From assembly GCA_963942565.1 (NCBI GenBank), contig OZ012693.1, forward strand, positions 2,870,308 through 2,934,307: DNA of 64,000 bases, given 5' to 3'. Each line of letters starts with the position of its first letter. Position 1 is the first letter of the stretch. Of this stretch, positions 21,301 to 29,559 are shown one piece after another. Position numbers and translations under genes: made by a program. The notes beneath the pieces are model-generated. The model saw nothing but the letters and a program-made list of their open reading frames with translations. It searched no databases and had not been told where the DNA came from. This DNA is from Maea johnstoni. Its lineage: Eukaryota; Annelida; Polychaeta; Spionida; Magelonidae.

Positions 21301-22177
21301 CATTTGTCGATATGGCACCCCCTACCAATTACACTCCGACCAGGGGTCTGACTTTGAATCCCGGTTGTTCCAGCAGGTTTGTGCCCTGCTGGAGATAGAT
21401 AAGACTCGCACAACCCCATATATGCCCCGGTCAGACAGCATGGTGGAGCGGTTTAACCGCACCGTCCAGAAGATGTTGGCTGGATATGTCAATGACCACA
21501 AAACCGACTGGGACGATCACTTACCCTATATGACCATGGCGTATCGTGCCACGCCCCATGAGAGCACGGGGTGCACCCCAAACTTGCTTATGTTTGGCCG
21601 TGAGGTGACCGCACCTGTCCAGATTATGGCAGGGCTACCCCGGGCTTCGGGTGATGTGGTTTGTACGGCCAAGTATGCATTGAAGTTGAGGGAACACTTG
21701 GGGGAGGCGTACCACTATGCTCGGGACCGGCTCAAACGGGCGGCTGAGCGACAGAAAAGTGTGTACGACCGACGAGCCCATGACCGCTCCTTCCGTAGGG
21801 GTGATTGGGTGTGGTACTTCTACACCCCGAAGAATAAGAAATTCGGCCGACCCCATACGGGGCCCTTTCTGGTGGTACAGCAGCTGAGTCCGGTGACCTA
21901 TCGGATTCAGGCCACTAGTGATGGGAAGACCAAGGTTGTACATATAGATTATCTAAAGCAGTTCCAGGCCGAGGAGAAGCCTGAAGGGTGGCTTGATAAA
22001 GAAGGGGAGGGTGTGCCTGTGGTAAAGAAACCTGGGCCGGAGCGCCCCAGGGTCAAAATAGGGGAGATAATAGACCGAGAGGGTCGGGAGGCCGAGCGCG
22101 GAGCTGGGCGGAGAGGGCCCAGGCCTCCGAGGCGGGGGGGGGCGGTGGATCTGGCTCCTGGAGGGGCTGACGGGTAG
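15368..22177 (+). CDS. Gag-Pol polyprotein of the Ty3/Gypsy element, with an inserted PHD finger
   Basis: A single open frame of 2269 codons. The Gag part is rich in Arg, Gly and Ser, then has a capsid-like region (about residues 400-570) and three CCHC zinc knuckles (about 641-722). The protease active-site DTG is at about 793-795. The reverse transcriptase YLDD box is at about 1224-1227, and RNase H is marked by DTDAS at about 1371. A C4HC3 PHD finger lies at about 1571-1619, starting CFCGEPW and containing CDECGEWFHGEC. After an acidic linker with a repeated PMEVKKEE comes integrase: an HHCC zinc-binding part from about 1862, a DD35E catalytic triad (D1931, D1991, E2027) and a GPY/F-like module near 2163. 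Fusion of gag and pol in one frame occurs in several Gypsy lineages. PHD fingers of this type read histone H3 tails, so a role in targeting to chromatin is an inference. Confidence 0.93.
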   Translation: MATGGDLRREGDLGWSFDMFGDSPVRVGRLTYPEVGERESEIVFRRRIEEGFALGTPVSQAEWERWVRGGERAGGTEQPEGRVGVPQGAGMPQTPGRPLRGGGVTFSEEGDVAGGGNRGLGSSGPAVAPPRRAGADSDSGVRVGSFTAREGSRGEEESSIGERVGRLESIIENNGRMMERVVDHLGIGEGGAAVSIERGGRSASQTQSSGPVSPTPEVGVMAREQGVVRGHGVLGSGSGARTPGVGVGSQTPGTPVMMSTPLDAQGGESVQRPGSRRGGTRRSSRGDRSSEGEDRASSSAASSDDHSRGRASSASDSGVSQGSRSGGERSARRRSGRSRLGRVVEDSSGDEPSERPTRRVGWVLEGRGGENKENEGNGGGRPRRGGRRQWGDDETLPQLRPFAPSSYDGKNVVWLDYKIQFEIAARINGWSKRQMADRLAVSLQGLARRVLSDMTPAQRGDYDYLVGVLEKKFDPPEREVSQRMQFEQRVRHPGETYAEFADELRRLCRKGHRKLDSAARTELVVGRFTETLEPGMMKHIVMRHPETLEDAVSWAEEYYAVEKRAAASSAGAQGAFQVGTGGGGGGRGGGWGQAGRPKGSNPDAPGRASAGGPGTFGWAAEGEDEGPPGIPRTDEDNTRKCYECGSKDHFRFNCPTRIPSGAERGSGGPGGQGPHTGYECWECHQMGHIGRNCPSRASRGGGIPPDLVCWGCGGRGHLQSRCPGVGRPGPPPGASMGPTAGPRVARPSPGGGGSSGPQGRARNVSEEACFHLGGGSLYIGGVISTVPVEFLLDTGCSVTLVDWGVWGRMVPRPEIDASYQATLLCAKGEPLKVHGLCEVVLEIGGELVRGDAVVADIPGSEVLLGMDLLEDLECSIHLTTKELRSHRLGISVPLYKERRERCARVKVAETICVPPGFEMLLPGKVSGRWESGGPAGVVEGLGSFHRDTGLMVAKSVVRVDGGVVPLRVANMGPETVVLRAGMPVALASPVAHVGEPIDLEVPGGKEGSPAPVELPEHLEQMVKGAAERLTAEELDDLRRMLLHYRDVFVEPGGPLGRTDRVKHAVDTGDSPPIRQKCRRPPWGNRDIISDEIEKMLRDGVIVPSESPWSSPIVLARKADGSVRFCVDYRRVNQVTRKDAYPLPNISDCLDSLGGSKWFCTLDLASGYWQVEMDEDSREKTAFSSHQGLFEFVVMPFGLANAPATFERLMELVLHGLQWVRCLIYLDDIMVYGGSFTECLQGLGLVLSRLQEAALRLKPKKCALFLKQLPFLGHVVSEEGISTDPRKVEAVAGWKVPQTIREVRSFLGFASYYRRFIPGFSVMAAPLIELTEKGAEFRWNRQRQEAFEDIRQKLISAPVLAYPLREGLFVLDTDASGTGIGAALSQIQDGVERPIAYASKTLNRAQRAYCTTRRECLAVVEFVKHFRQYLYGRRFRVRTDHASLKWLTNFKDAEGMYARWISLLETYDFEIEHRPGEKHANADALSRLRAGHSCPRDDCQQCSPGRAGAVVTRRQRAQLQADSEVGPREEGDGPREPEGASGPGRLPAGLDETVPLEGDPLSGDVGDGGEYCFCGEPWRGGYMVGCDECGEWFHGECVNLSEEEESHYSQEGVSYSCPGCAAERQVKGEAGGSPGGVPTEMEGNRDAEGSLLGTQGEEMEVVSVGAHPVGSGLEETSVGGLGTAPMEVKKEEMTPMEVKKEEKPSKIESWEGGRRPAWEEGEMWPLDEGSGLKWEGPIEDGENWPDVLDEKLPVEGMAEPDISVLTAEWLETWKLQDLRRWQVEDRSLALVVKWREELADRPEPEVLAGEGRTVKGLVQQWDQLEVVHGVLYRKFRPAAMPSKVVWQLVAPACLRRQIFKGLHGTRVGGHLGRDRTLEHVRQHFYWMGMSQDIKHWCAWCETCARTKAGKLPRRNRLEQRPVGMPLERMALDIMGPLPRTEEGNQYILVVADYFTKWVEAFAIPDQTAMTVADVLVREVICRYGTPYQLHSDQGSDFESRLFQQVCALLEIDKTRTTPYMPRSDSMVERFNRTVQKMLAGYVNDHKTDWDDHLPYMTMAYRATPHESTGCTPNLLMFGREVTAPVQIMAGLPRASGDVVCTAKYALKLREHLGEAYHYARDRLKRAAERQKSVYDRRAHDRSFRRGDWVWYFYTPKNKKFGRPHTGPFLVVQQLSPVTYRIQATSDGKTKVVHIDYLKQFQAEEKPEGWLDKEGEGVPVVKKPGPERPRVKIGEIIDREGREAERGAGRRGPRPPRRGGAVDLAPGGADG
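20078..20224 (+). other. PHD finger region inside pol
   Basis: The Cys/His spacing fits C4HC3: CxC, CDEC, H..C, then CPGC. The tryptophan in GEWFHG sits where PHD fingers that bind methylated histone H3 lysine 4 carry an aromatic-cage residue. It lies between RNase H and the integrase zinc-binding part, not at the integrase C-terminus where chromoviruses carry a chromodomain. Confidence 0.85.
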
Positions 22178-22439
22178 TGGTAGTATAATAACAAGAAAAA
22201 AAGGGGGGGGGAGGGGGCTCCACGGGGTTGAAGCGATATGGGCGGGTATGGGGTTCGCTTGCGGGGTTGGGGAGTGTGGAGGGAGCTGGGAGTGTGGATG
22301 GCCGGAGGAGGTGTGGAGGAAAGCTCGGAATAAGCGAGCGGTGGTAATAAGGGATAAATCAAATAGTTCAGGGAGGTTCTGGCTGAATATGGATATTTGA
22401 GGGCGTTTATTTTATGTTTTATTTTGATGAGTCTTGTAA

Positions 22440-23500
22440 AATGATCCTTGTTTCTGTTTCAGGAAATGTTCTCTGTTGTTTCCAGGTATAAAGCAGTCAT
22501 GGTATCTGGGGACTGGGCCTTGAGGTCCTTGCTCTCTTGATAGCACACCGGTTCCACATGGTGTCTTAGCCAGCTGCTTCCGGAGTTTGTCCTGCTTGGG
22601 GCGGACAGTCGGTACTGTCTCAGCTCTATTGTTGGTCTGTTTTCCATAAAGTGGTCCTGGCGCAGGTGCCGTTCAGCCCGATTATTAGTCTGCCTCCCAC
22701 AGTGGTATGCCGCGAAAAAGGGAAGTGGTTGTGTTGGTGAAATTGGCTGACTGTTTGAGGAGATAGGGGGAACAGGGGAGGGGAGATTGGGTCCTCCAAT
22801 TCTCCTGCCTACTCCTGTGTAGTTGTGTTTGTTTTTCTTCTGTTGTCCTTTCCTTGTAGGTAGCCGGGCGTAGCGGTGGCGGTCAATAAGTACTGCAAGT
22901 AGTCTCTCGTGGTTAGCGCCGATGCCACAAAGGTGTCCGAAGAACGGTGGCGCGGGCCGCGGGAGGCCTTCCTTTTTCTTTTTCCTTTTTAGTTTGCTGT
23001 GTAGGTCTTCCTGGTGCTCATCTTGATCAGAGCGCCACCTGTTGTTGACGGCGGAGGGGGGGGGCCGGGGGAGTGCTGTGTGGACGTTCCGGGGTTCTTT
23101 AGGTGCAGTAGCTCGCTTCCAGGAGGATCAAACCTCTTCTCGAGCTCGGTTGCTGCCGATTCATAGTCCCTCAACTGTTTGTCTGTCAAATCAGGGAAGT
23201 TTCTTCTCGTCTTCCGGTTGTTACGGCATAAAGGGGGCGAATGTGATCTGGTGGAAGAAGTCGTGGAGTGGTCGGTGTGACGCTGGCCGTGTTGTTCTTG
23301 TTTCCGCTTGCAGCCGCTGGTCTTTTGGCCGGTGTCCAGCTGTTCGGACCAAATGCAGTCTTTCCTTTCGTTGGCGGGCGTGGGTGGGGCGAGTCCTGGG
23401 ATCTCGTCTGTGTTCCTCCGCCGCATGTCACAGAGCATTGTGGGATGCAGTTTCTTCTTCCTTTCAGGTTGACGGGGGGCGTCAGTTGGCGTCCACACTG
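22440..23500 (-). mobile_element. decayed antisense fragment of another Ty3/Gypsy element
   Basis: Read on the minus strand, a part around 23000-23180 resembles Gag of the host element (a DYxxxxxxLEKRFDPP-like stretch corresponding to its DYDYLVGVLEKKFDPP). A part around 22460-22650 resembles the start of a Gypsy reverse transcriptase. The pieces are diverged, short and clearly broken in several places, with much of the element missing. It is a fossil nested in the spacer between pol and the second frame of the younger element. Confidence 0.5.
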
Positions 23501-23927
23501 CCCGTCGCTTGTTTAACTAATATTCTCCTTAAAATATCATGGGTGTTTCTGCTGGAATATTCCTCCACCCATTCCTCTTCCATTCCGGCAGCCATTCAGT
23601 CATACTTCTGATGAGTTAGTCATAGACCGCCTACTGTCAATTCGGGTGGAAATCGGGGTCTTGTTAAGCGTTAAAGTATATATCGCGTCGGAAATAAGTG
23701 TTAAGCCATAAAGCAATAGTTTAAGTTAAAAATAACAATAATAAGAGAATTTAATAGTATTTTCCCTGTCGTCTTAATTGGACGAGTGTTCTTCTTTGTG
23801 TTCGGCCCGGTTCGATTGAGCCGTGGCTGCTATGTGATGTATGCTCCTGTGGTGATATATGTGCGTTCATTTTATTTTTGCTTATACGCTCTCGCTTTTT
23901 CTTTTCTTTTATTTCCTTTTCAGTCGG

Positions 23928-25994
23928 ATGGAGGCCCTCCGGTTAGAGATAGAATGCCTAAAAAGGGTGGTGGGGGAGCTGAAGGCTAGTCAGGTACCGT
24001 CCGGTCAGGGGGTTGAGCCCCCGTTGGAGCCGGGGGAAGGGGGGAAGGGAGCCGTGGGAGGGGAGTCGCCAGTTGTGAGGGACGGGGGGGTATGTCCCGC
24101 ATCGCCAGAGGCGGGAAATATTACACCCACTGAGGTAGAGTCTACCGATTCGGTTCTTGGGTCTGCGGGGTCCGCAGATAGCGAGTTGGGGGGAGGAAAG
24201 GAAGATTGGGACCGAATCTTAGATGGGACCGAGGGGGAGGACGGCGCGGGAGGGGGGGCCAGCGCGGCAGGGGGAGGTGTCGGGGGGAAGGTGGGTCCCG
24301 CAGAGATGGGGAGCCCTATGGACCAGGGGAGTCCCACAAAGGGGAAGGAGGTTCCTCGGGAGAGGGAGGATCCGGTGACGGAGGAAGAGAAGTCTTTAGA
24401 TGGGATGTTTGAAATTTACAGAGATGAGGTAGCGTGGTCCAAAGCAAGGGTTTTGTTCAGGAAGGAGTTAGTAAGGATGGGGGTGTGGCCCGAGGAAGCG
24501 GCGAGCGAGGAGGGTGAGGAGCAGCCTGGTGAGGCCACAGAGCTGCAGGGGAAGGGGGAGGATGGGCCGGCGGTAGAGCGTGGGGATGGGCAACCTGGTA
24601 CGTCCAGGGGGGTGCCTTCTCCAGTCAGCTCGGAAGCGAGGGAGGGGGGTGGAGAGACAGGTCGGACGGAGGAGAGGCGACCCGCGGGCAGCGGGGTGGC
24701 GCCACCTTCGAGTCAGGGTGCGGAGAGAGGGGTGGTGGGAGGGGAGGACTGGGTGGGATTAAAGAGGTCCGGAGTGGGCCGCGGTAGAGGGCCAGGAGAG
24801 GGGGGAAGACGGATAGAAACGCGGCCTAGATTAGGGGGGGTGCAGGCTGCACAGGGGCGCCAGTGGGAGCCCATAGGCCCGGAGGAGGTAGGGGTGGTTT
24901 CTGGGAAGCGGAAGGGGGGTCCCGATGAGGAGCCGGAAGAGGGGGGAGATGGACGGCCGGAGAGTCCCGTGGTGGACCCGGTGGGATCAGTAAGGGGAAC
25001 TGGAGGAGCCGGTATACCGGTGCTCCTGCCTGCGGGCAGTGAGCCCAGTCGGGCCCAGGGGGGGGCGCGTCCCAAGGACAGTCGGGCCACCGGGGCTGCG
25101 GTCGCCGGTGTGCAGCCACTGCTTGACGTGCCCACAGCGGGTTCGGGTCGCATGCGTGCGGTGGCCGAGAGTTGGAGAGAGCCCGAGCGGCGGGTGGAGC
25201 CGACGGAGGGGCCGATAGTACCCCGTTCGGCCTATGGGGGCACGTGGACGTCTGACGGTCTTTATATAGACTGGCAGGGCGTCCAGTGGGAATTTAAATG
25301 GGGGTTTTATCGTTGTCCAGTGGCGGCCTGCCTAAGAAGTTTCCGAGTGTATAATACTTGGCAGGCGTTAGGGCGCCATTGGGTGGCCCTGCACGGCTCA
25401 CAGGCCCAGGCCGTGCAGTGGTACTGCGGGTGGTGTGGGATGGTCTCCAATCGCCGGGATCGGGTCGCGTCCCACATCGTACAGTACGGGCATGGGGACC
25501 GGGCACCCCTGGAGAGGGTGGTCCCGGCGGAGATCCCCACGTCCATTATCATGCCAAACAAGCGTCCCCCGAGGGGAGAGAACGCGCCGCCACCGGCGGA
25601 AGTAGTGGGTCAGGCGCCTGGTACTGGGGTACGGGCCCCGGACAGTGCCGCGAGCTCCGCGGAGGCCGGCATTGCGGGGAGGGGGGTCCCAGTGGTCCAG
25701 GAGGGGCCGTCCCGAGGGTTGGGCCGGGGAAGGGCCCGAGGAGTTAGGTTCGAGGCAGGAGGGAGCGTGGAGAAGGAGTCAGAGGAGGCCCGGCCGGGGG
25801 CCGGAGCAGGCCGAGGGGGTGGGAGCGACTGCACGAGGCTCGCGGGGGGTGGCCAGGGGAGGACCCCTGCGTGTGCCGGATGTCGCTGGAGGGATGAAGA
25901 GATCCGAGCACTCACGCAGAAAATAGGTAGATTAGAGGAGGGCAGCCGACGGCTGGCGGAGTGCTTGGGAGGGCTCCTGGGGGCGCGCTCCTAG
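23928..25994 (+). CDS. second open frame of the LTR element: C2H2-type finger protein
   Basis: 688 residues from the ATG at 23928. The start is chosen because a polypyrimidine tract ending in CAG (23900-23923) lies directly before it. That looks like a splice acceptor, so this protein is probably made from a spliced subgenomic RNA; codons upstream of it in the same frame come from the pyrimidine tract. The N-terminus (MEALRLEIECLKRVVGELKA) looks like a short coiled coil. A long low-complexity Gly/Glu/Arg-rich region follows. Two zinc-finger-like modules lie at about residues 463-523 (CPVAAC..HWVALH, then CGWC..H..H). The C-terminus has a CAGC pair and a heptad-like helix. There is no signal peptide, furin-type site or membrane anchor, so it is not a classical Env. 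Its function is unknown to me; nucleic-acid binding is plausible. Confidence 0.75.
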   Translation: MEALRLEIECLKRVVGELKASQVPSGQGVEPPLEPGEGGKGAVGGESPVVRDGGVCPASPEAGNITPTEVESTDSVLGSAGSADSELGGGKEDWDRILDGTEGEDGAGGGASAAGGGVGGKVGPAEMGSPMDQGSPTKGKEVPREREDPVTEEEKSLDGMFEIYRDEVAWSKARVLFRKELVRMGVWPEEAASEEGEEQPGEATELQGKGEDGPAVERGDGQPGTSRGVPSPVSSEAREGGGETGRTEERRPAGSGVAPPSSQGAERGVVGGEDWVGLKRSGVGRGRGPGEGGRRIETRPRLGGVQAAQGRQWEPIGPEEVGVVSGKRKGGPDEEPEEGGDGRPESPVVDPVGSVRGTGGAGIPVLLPAGSEPSRAQGGARPKDSRATGAAVAGVQPLLDVPTAGSGRMRAVAESWREPERRVEPTEGPIVPRSAYGGTWTSDGLYIDWQGVQWEFKWGFYRCPVAACLRSFRVYNTWQALGRHWVALHGSQAQAVQWYCGWCGMVSNRRDRVASHIVQYGHGDRAPLERVVPAEIPTSIIMPNKRPPRGENAPPPAEVVGQAPGTGVRAPDSAASSAEAGIAGRGVPVVQEGPSRGLGRGRARGVRFEAGGSVEKESEEARPGAGAGRGGGSDCTRLAGGGQGRTPACAGCRWRDEEIRALTQKIGRLEEGSRRLAECLGGLLGARS

Positions 25995-26889
25995 GAGACT
26001 GGCCCCCAGGGTGCCTTGTAAATAGATGTACATAGCTAGTAGGAGAGGGGGATGGACTGCAGTAATTTTTGGGTCCATCCCTCATATATTTTTAAATGAC
26101 TTTATGGAAGGTGTAGGCTGGCGGGCCCAGCGGGCCAAAGGCAGCGACTTTTTAGAAAATTTTATAGGGCAGGGCTTGGGGGTTCCTATGGGGGAGGGCA
26201 ATGCCAAATGGGGAAGGGGTAGTGCATGGGGGGAGTATATATTTATTTATTAAACTAAGAAAAAAAAAAATAGATAAAACGGATCAGATATGGCTGTTAT
26301 AAGGAAAAGAAGTGGTGGGGAGCTGGACTGGTAGGAAGTGAGGGCAGGAGGGTGTGGCCTTGGAGTCCGGCTCAGGAGGAGAATCAGAGTTTTATATATA
26401 GTTATTAGTAGTGTAGGTAGTTTGGGGAGACGGGACAAAGTCCAATCCCAAGCCCCGTGGTAGTCCCTTTTTAATTAGTTTTTTATTGGGAAGGGTCCTG
26501 TGGTTGGTTGATGAGTGTGGTGGGTCCCTGGAGGGGTTTAAGCTTTGTAGGACCCGAGGGGGGAAGTTTTTTATCTTTTTCGAATTATTAGTATTTTTAT
26601 AGTGTACAAAAGTTGGCCCGGGGGGATGATTAAAGATGTTTTATACCCAAAATAACCAAAAAGAAAAGAAGTTTTTAATTCAGTTTTTAGAGAGGTCCCA
26701 CAGCCTGGAGTAGAGTAGGTGGATGTGTTTGGGCTTTGGAGGCTGTGGGCTCAGTAGGGTAGTGTTAGGTAGAGGCCAATCAGTTAGATCACCCTGTTAG
26801 TCCCTTTTTGTTAGGTAATTCTGTTGTTTTTGGGCGGGGGAGGGGGGGGTCCCAGCTAGACGAGGGCGTCTAGTGCAAGTGGGGGGGTG
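25995..26889 (+). other. 3' non-coding region and polypurine tract of the LTR element
   Basis: About 900 bp without a convincing frame, with A- and G-rich runs. Directly before the 3' LTR is a purine-rich tract (GCAAGTGGGGGGGTG at about 26875-26889), in the position and of the composition expected for the plus-strand primer. Confidence 0.7.
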
Positions 26890-27445
26890 TGTAACGGGGG
26901 AGCCCGGGCGGCGGGAGAACCCTGTTGCTGAGGGTGGAGAAGTGGGACAGCGGTTGGCCTTGGGAGGGAAGATAGAGTGGGGGGAGAAGTGGAGTAGGGC
27001 ACTGGTTGGTGATGACGACTTCCTGGAGAGGGTCATGTGACAGACGGGTTGAGAGAATTGAAGAAGAAGGTCACGTCGCGAATGGTGAGAAGAACTTCCA
27101 TTGAATTTGTGAGGGCAGCCGCTGGAACAAATCCCATCAGAGACGACGAGAAGTCCCAGAGGTTGGGCAACGACCCGAGAGAGTGCTGAGCCAGAAGAGC
27201 GGGAACAAAAGGTGAGTTTATTGTTCTTTCAGGACTGTATTGTATTCTATTTCAGCAACTGTGAATAGCCTAAAGGTGGGTAGTTAGGTGTAGGGGGACT
27301 GGGGGAGCACATGGCCGCCGCGGGGGGAGATGAATGGTAGGGGTGTTGTTTGCATATATGATTACTGGCCTTAACCAGCTGGTGAGGTATAAATAACTCT
27401 AACAGGCACTGCACGTCACGGCCTAGTGTTTAGTGTCCTGCCACA
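26890..27445 (+). repeat. 3' LTR
   Basis: Matches the 5' LTR along its whole length except in the last ~16 bases before the shared TGCCACA end, where several differences are clustered. It is followed by the TATG duplication at 27446-27449. Confidence 0.9.
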
Positions 27446-27449
27446 TATG

Positions 27450-28086
27450 CATTAAGAAGGGTGCCATGGTTGGGTGTTTTATAATCTTTGATAGAAGGAC
27501 TGAAGCGGCAATTTCCGCCATTTTAAATTTCTGATGTATGCTAAAGACCTGACTAATCGAGCACCAGCCAAGACATTAGGAGTGTATCAGTGTATGTTCG
27601 CTTCGAATGAACGGTAATGAAAACGTCAATTAATACAGTGAGACAGCAGCTTTTCCAAAACCATTCTTTTCCATGACCAACTCGCTTTATAGCCTGTTCA
27701 CAGCGGAGCAATTGACGCCAACATTATAAGGTGAAAACATTGCAAAGCAAATATGTTGAGATTCAACTCGTTCGCATTTCACCAAACATTGTCGCTTTGG
27801 CCTCAAATTTGAGGTACTTAGAGAAGAGAATAGGAGAGATATTGCCATGCAGTTTAGCACTCCTCAAATGTTATAGTTAAGTTATAAGAGCTATAGTCTG
27901 TCTGACTCGGGTTTGGCAAGCGCCTTTTCCACAAAACGTTCCAGTTTGCCATCCAAACTTGGCAAACCTCGTTGGAGCACTAGTACGTGTATGTATAAAC
28001 ATATATTTGATCATCAGGCCCCATTGGAAAATTTGCCCATTGCAAACAATACGATCTCTCATATATATTTATTTGTATATGTACAG
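27450..28086 (+). other. non-coding stretch upstream of the SRCR exon
   Basis: About 640 bp between the LTR element and the first visible SRCR exon. No reading frame of note. The last bases (TTATTTGTATATGTACAG) form a splice acceptor, so at least the right part is intron. Confidence 0.6.
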
Positions 28087-28220
28087 AAAGCCCTTGGCCG
28101 AATGATGGCAAGGTTCGTTTGGTGAATGGTGCTAACATTAGGGAAGGAAGAGTCGAGATCTCCTTTGCCGGCCTATGGGGAACAGTTTGCGATGACGAAT
28201 GGACCGACAGAACAGCAGAG
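28087..28220 (+). CDS. SRCR-domain gene, penultimate coding exon (first half of the domain)
   Basis: After an acceptor (TGTACAG) the exon encodes 44 codons preceded by 2 bases of a split codon. The start, [19 protein letters not shown], is a typical SRCR opening, followed by [11 protein letters not shown] with the first conserved cysteine. It ends ACAGCAGAG before a consensus donor (GTACGT) in phase 0. SRCR domains are extracellular ligand-binding modules of secreted or membrane receptors, often in innate immunity and greatly multiplied in echinoderms and lancelets. Earlier exons, including any signal peptide, are not visible; they lie to the left, beyond or between the two large insertions. 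Confidence 0.88.
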
Positions 28221-29315
28221 GTACGTATACAGTAGTGATTTATAACACTCTTCTTCAGCCTCCAAATGAGTAAACAAGTTAAAACTATTATTTGACATTA
28301 TAATGTTGGGGGGAGAAAATAAAAAACTTTTTATTTTCATTCCCGTTTTTGGGGGGGGAGAGAAAATAAAAACAACTTTTTATGTTCGCTCCCATTCTTA
28401 CGTTGGTGCAAGTGTGATGGCAGAAAAAAAATTCAAAACTTTTTTCTGCTGTTTTTTGGAAAAACGGTGGAGAATTTTTTTTTTCTGCCTTCACATTTGC
28501 ACCATCGTACGTTCTAGAGAAGGAGGGAAAATATATTTCAAGCGATGTATCCTGTTGTGAGGCCACAATGTATTTATCATCGGACGACCTTTCATGCGAT
28601 GAACACTTTGTTTAGAATAAATTGTCAAAATGTTATCACTAGTTTCACCTTTCTCGGTGGGCAGCATCATTTTTCTATTTGATGAAATGATAACTCCCCA
28701 TACCAATAGGAAAATGAGGCAGGCAACCAGTCATTGCTTGAAATATAGTTCCCTTCTTGTCTAGAACGGGAGTGAAATATATATTTCTTATTTTTTTCCC
28801 ACCAACATACGGTGGTGAAAATAAAAAATTCTATATTTGCTCTTTCACACTTGGTCCATCGTAGCTACCAGTCAGTGATAACGTCTTAGACCACTCTGCA
28901 ATCAGGGCAGGCCCTATCACTCATGCTTTAGTATGTCATTTTTACCCATCTGGTTCTTATTTGTTTCGCTTCACCTTGTTTTCCAATTGTGATAGCTCCA
29001 AAAATGATCTTAATAGAGTACCGCCTAAACCTTTGATGTCCTCGTATTACTGTCATCAATATTACATTATCTTTTGCACTCCACTCTCTGGTAGAGGTGG
29101 TACGCGGGTTCTTACCATAATGTTAAAACCAGTAACTTCGTCTCCGCTATTTATTTGTCATGATTAAGCCTGATATGGTAACGAAAAATTGTTTTCAAGT
29201 TCAACGATATTTTCTTATAGATGTTCACTGGTGGACACAACATAAGGTCTGCGAATATTGCATCCTAACACTCTATTGTGCTGCTATTTCAAACACGTGT
29301 TCTCTTTCCAAACAG
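28221..29315 (+). other. intron of the SRCR gene, with a hairpin MITE
   Basis: 1.1-kb intron with GT/AG ends. It carries T- and A-rich low-complexity runs and an inverted-repeat hairpin at about 28388-28530 (arms around GGTGCAAGTGTGATGGCAG and CTGCCTTCACATTTGCACC). Related shorter pieces follow at about 28760-28870. Confidence 0.75.
28388..28530. mobile_element. hairpin MITE in the SRCR intron
   Basis: About 45-base arms pair imperfectly around a 50-base loop: GGTGCAAGTGTGATGGCAG on the left and its near-complement CTGCCTTCACATTTGCACC on the right. No target duplication could be fixed. Confidence 0.5.
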
Positions 29316-29510
29316 GTTGTGTGCCGTCAACTAGGGTTCGCTGGTGGAGTAGTACGCGACAGAGATAGGTTTGGTAGAGGTTCTGGCGATATACTGTTGG
29401 ATGACGTTACCTGTACTGGTTCAGAGTCGTCGCTTGTAGAATGTGCTCACAGACCCTGGGGACTTCATGACTGTTCTCATAAAGAAGACGTTGCAGTGTC
29501 ATGCCGTTAG
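29316..29510 (+). CDS. SRCR-domain gene, last coding exon (second half of the domain)
   Basis: After a pyrimidine-rich acceptor (TCTTTCCAAACAG) the exon continues in frame with VVCRQLGFAGG and runs through DDVTCTGSESSLVECAH and HDCSHKEDVAVSC to a TAG stop at 29508-29510. Joined to the previous exon it gives one complete domain of about 100 residues with six cysteines. Six cysteines and coding by two exons are the hallmarks of group A SRCR domains; group B domains have eight and a single exon. The stop lies one residue after the last conserved cysteine, so the protein ends with this domain, without a membrane anchor at this end. Confidence 0.9.
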   Translation, partial: VVCRQLGFAGGVVRDRDRFGRGSGDILLDDVTCTGSESSLVECAHRPWGLHDCSHKEDVAVSCR

Positions 29511-29559
29511 GCTTTTGTTAAGAATTACGTCACGATCAACAGCTTTAAAATATTGTGAT

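Larger units (their letters stand above)
14075..27445 (+). mobile_element. Ty3/Gypsy (Metaviridae) LTR retrotransposon, whole-looking, recent
   Basis: A 13.4-kb element. Parts in order: 5' LTR, primer-binding-like site and long leader, a single-frame gag-pol in the order gag, protease, reverse transcriptase, RNase H, PHD finger, integrase, then a non-coding spacer holding an antisense fragment of another Gypsy element, a second open frame with C2H2-type fingers, a G-rich 3' region with polypurine tract, and the 3' LTR. The protease-RT-RNase H-integrase order places it in Ty3/Gypsy rather than Copia. LTRs of 557 and 556 bp are identical except for a few bases at their last ~16 positions, and both main frames are open, so the copy looks whole and young. 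Its plus strand is strikingly G-rich compared with the AT-rich flanks. Confidence 0.93.

Noticed and set aside
23859-23927. Hydrophobic N-terminal extension of the second LTR-element frame as a signal peptide or Env anchor
   Set aside because: It is encoded by the pyrimidine tract of a splice-acceptor-like site; the ATG at 23928 is the better start, and there is no further membrane segment.
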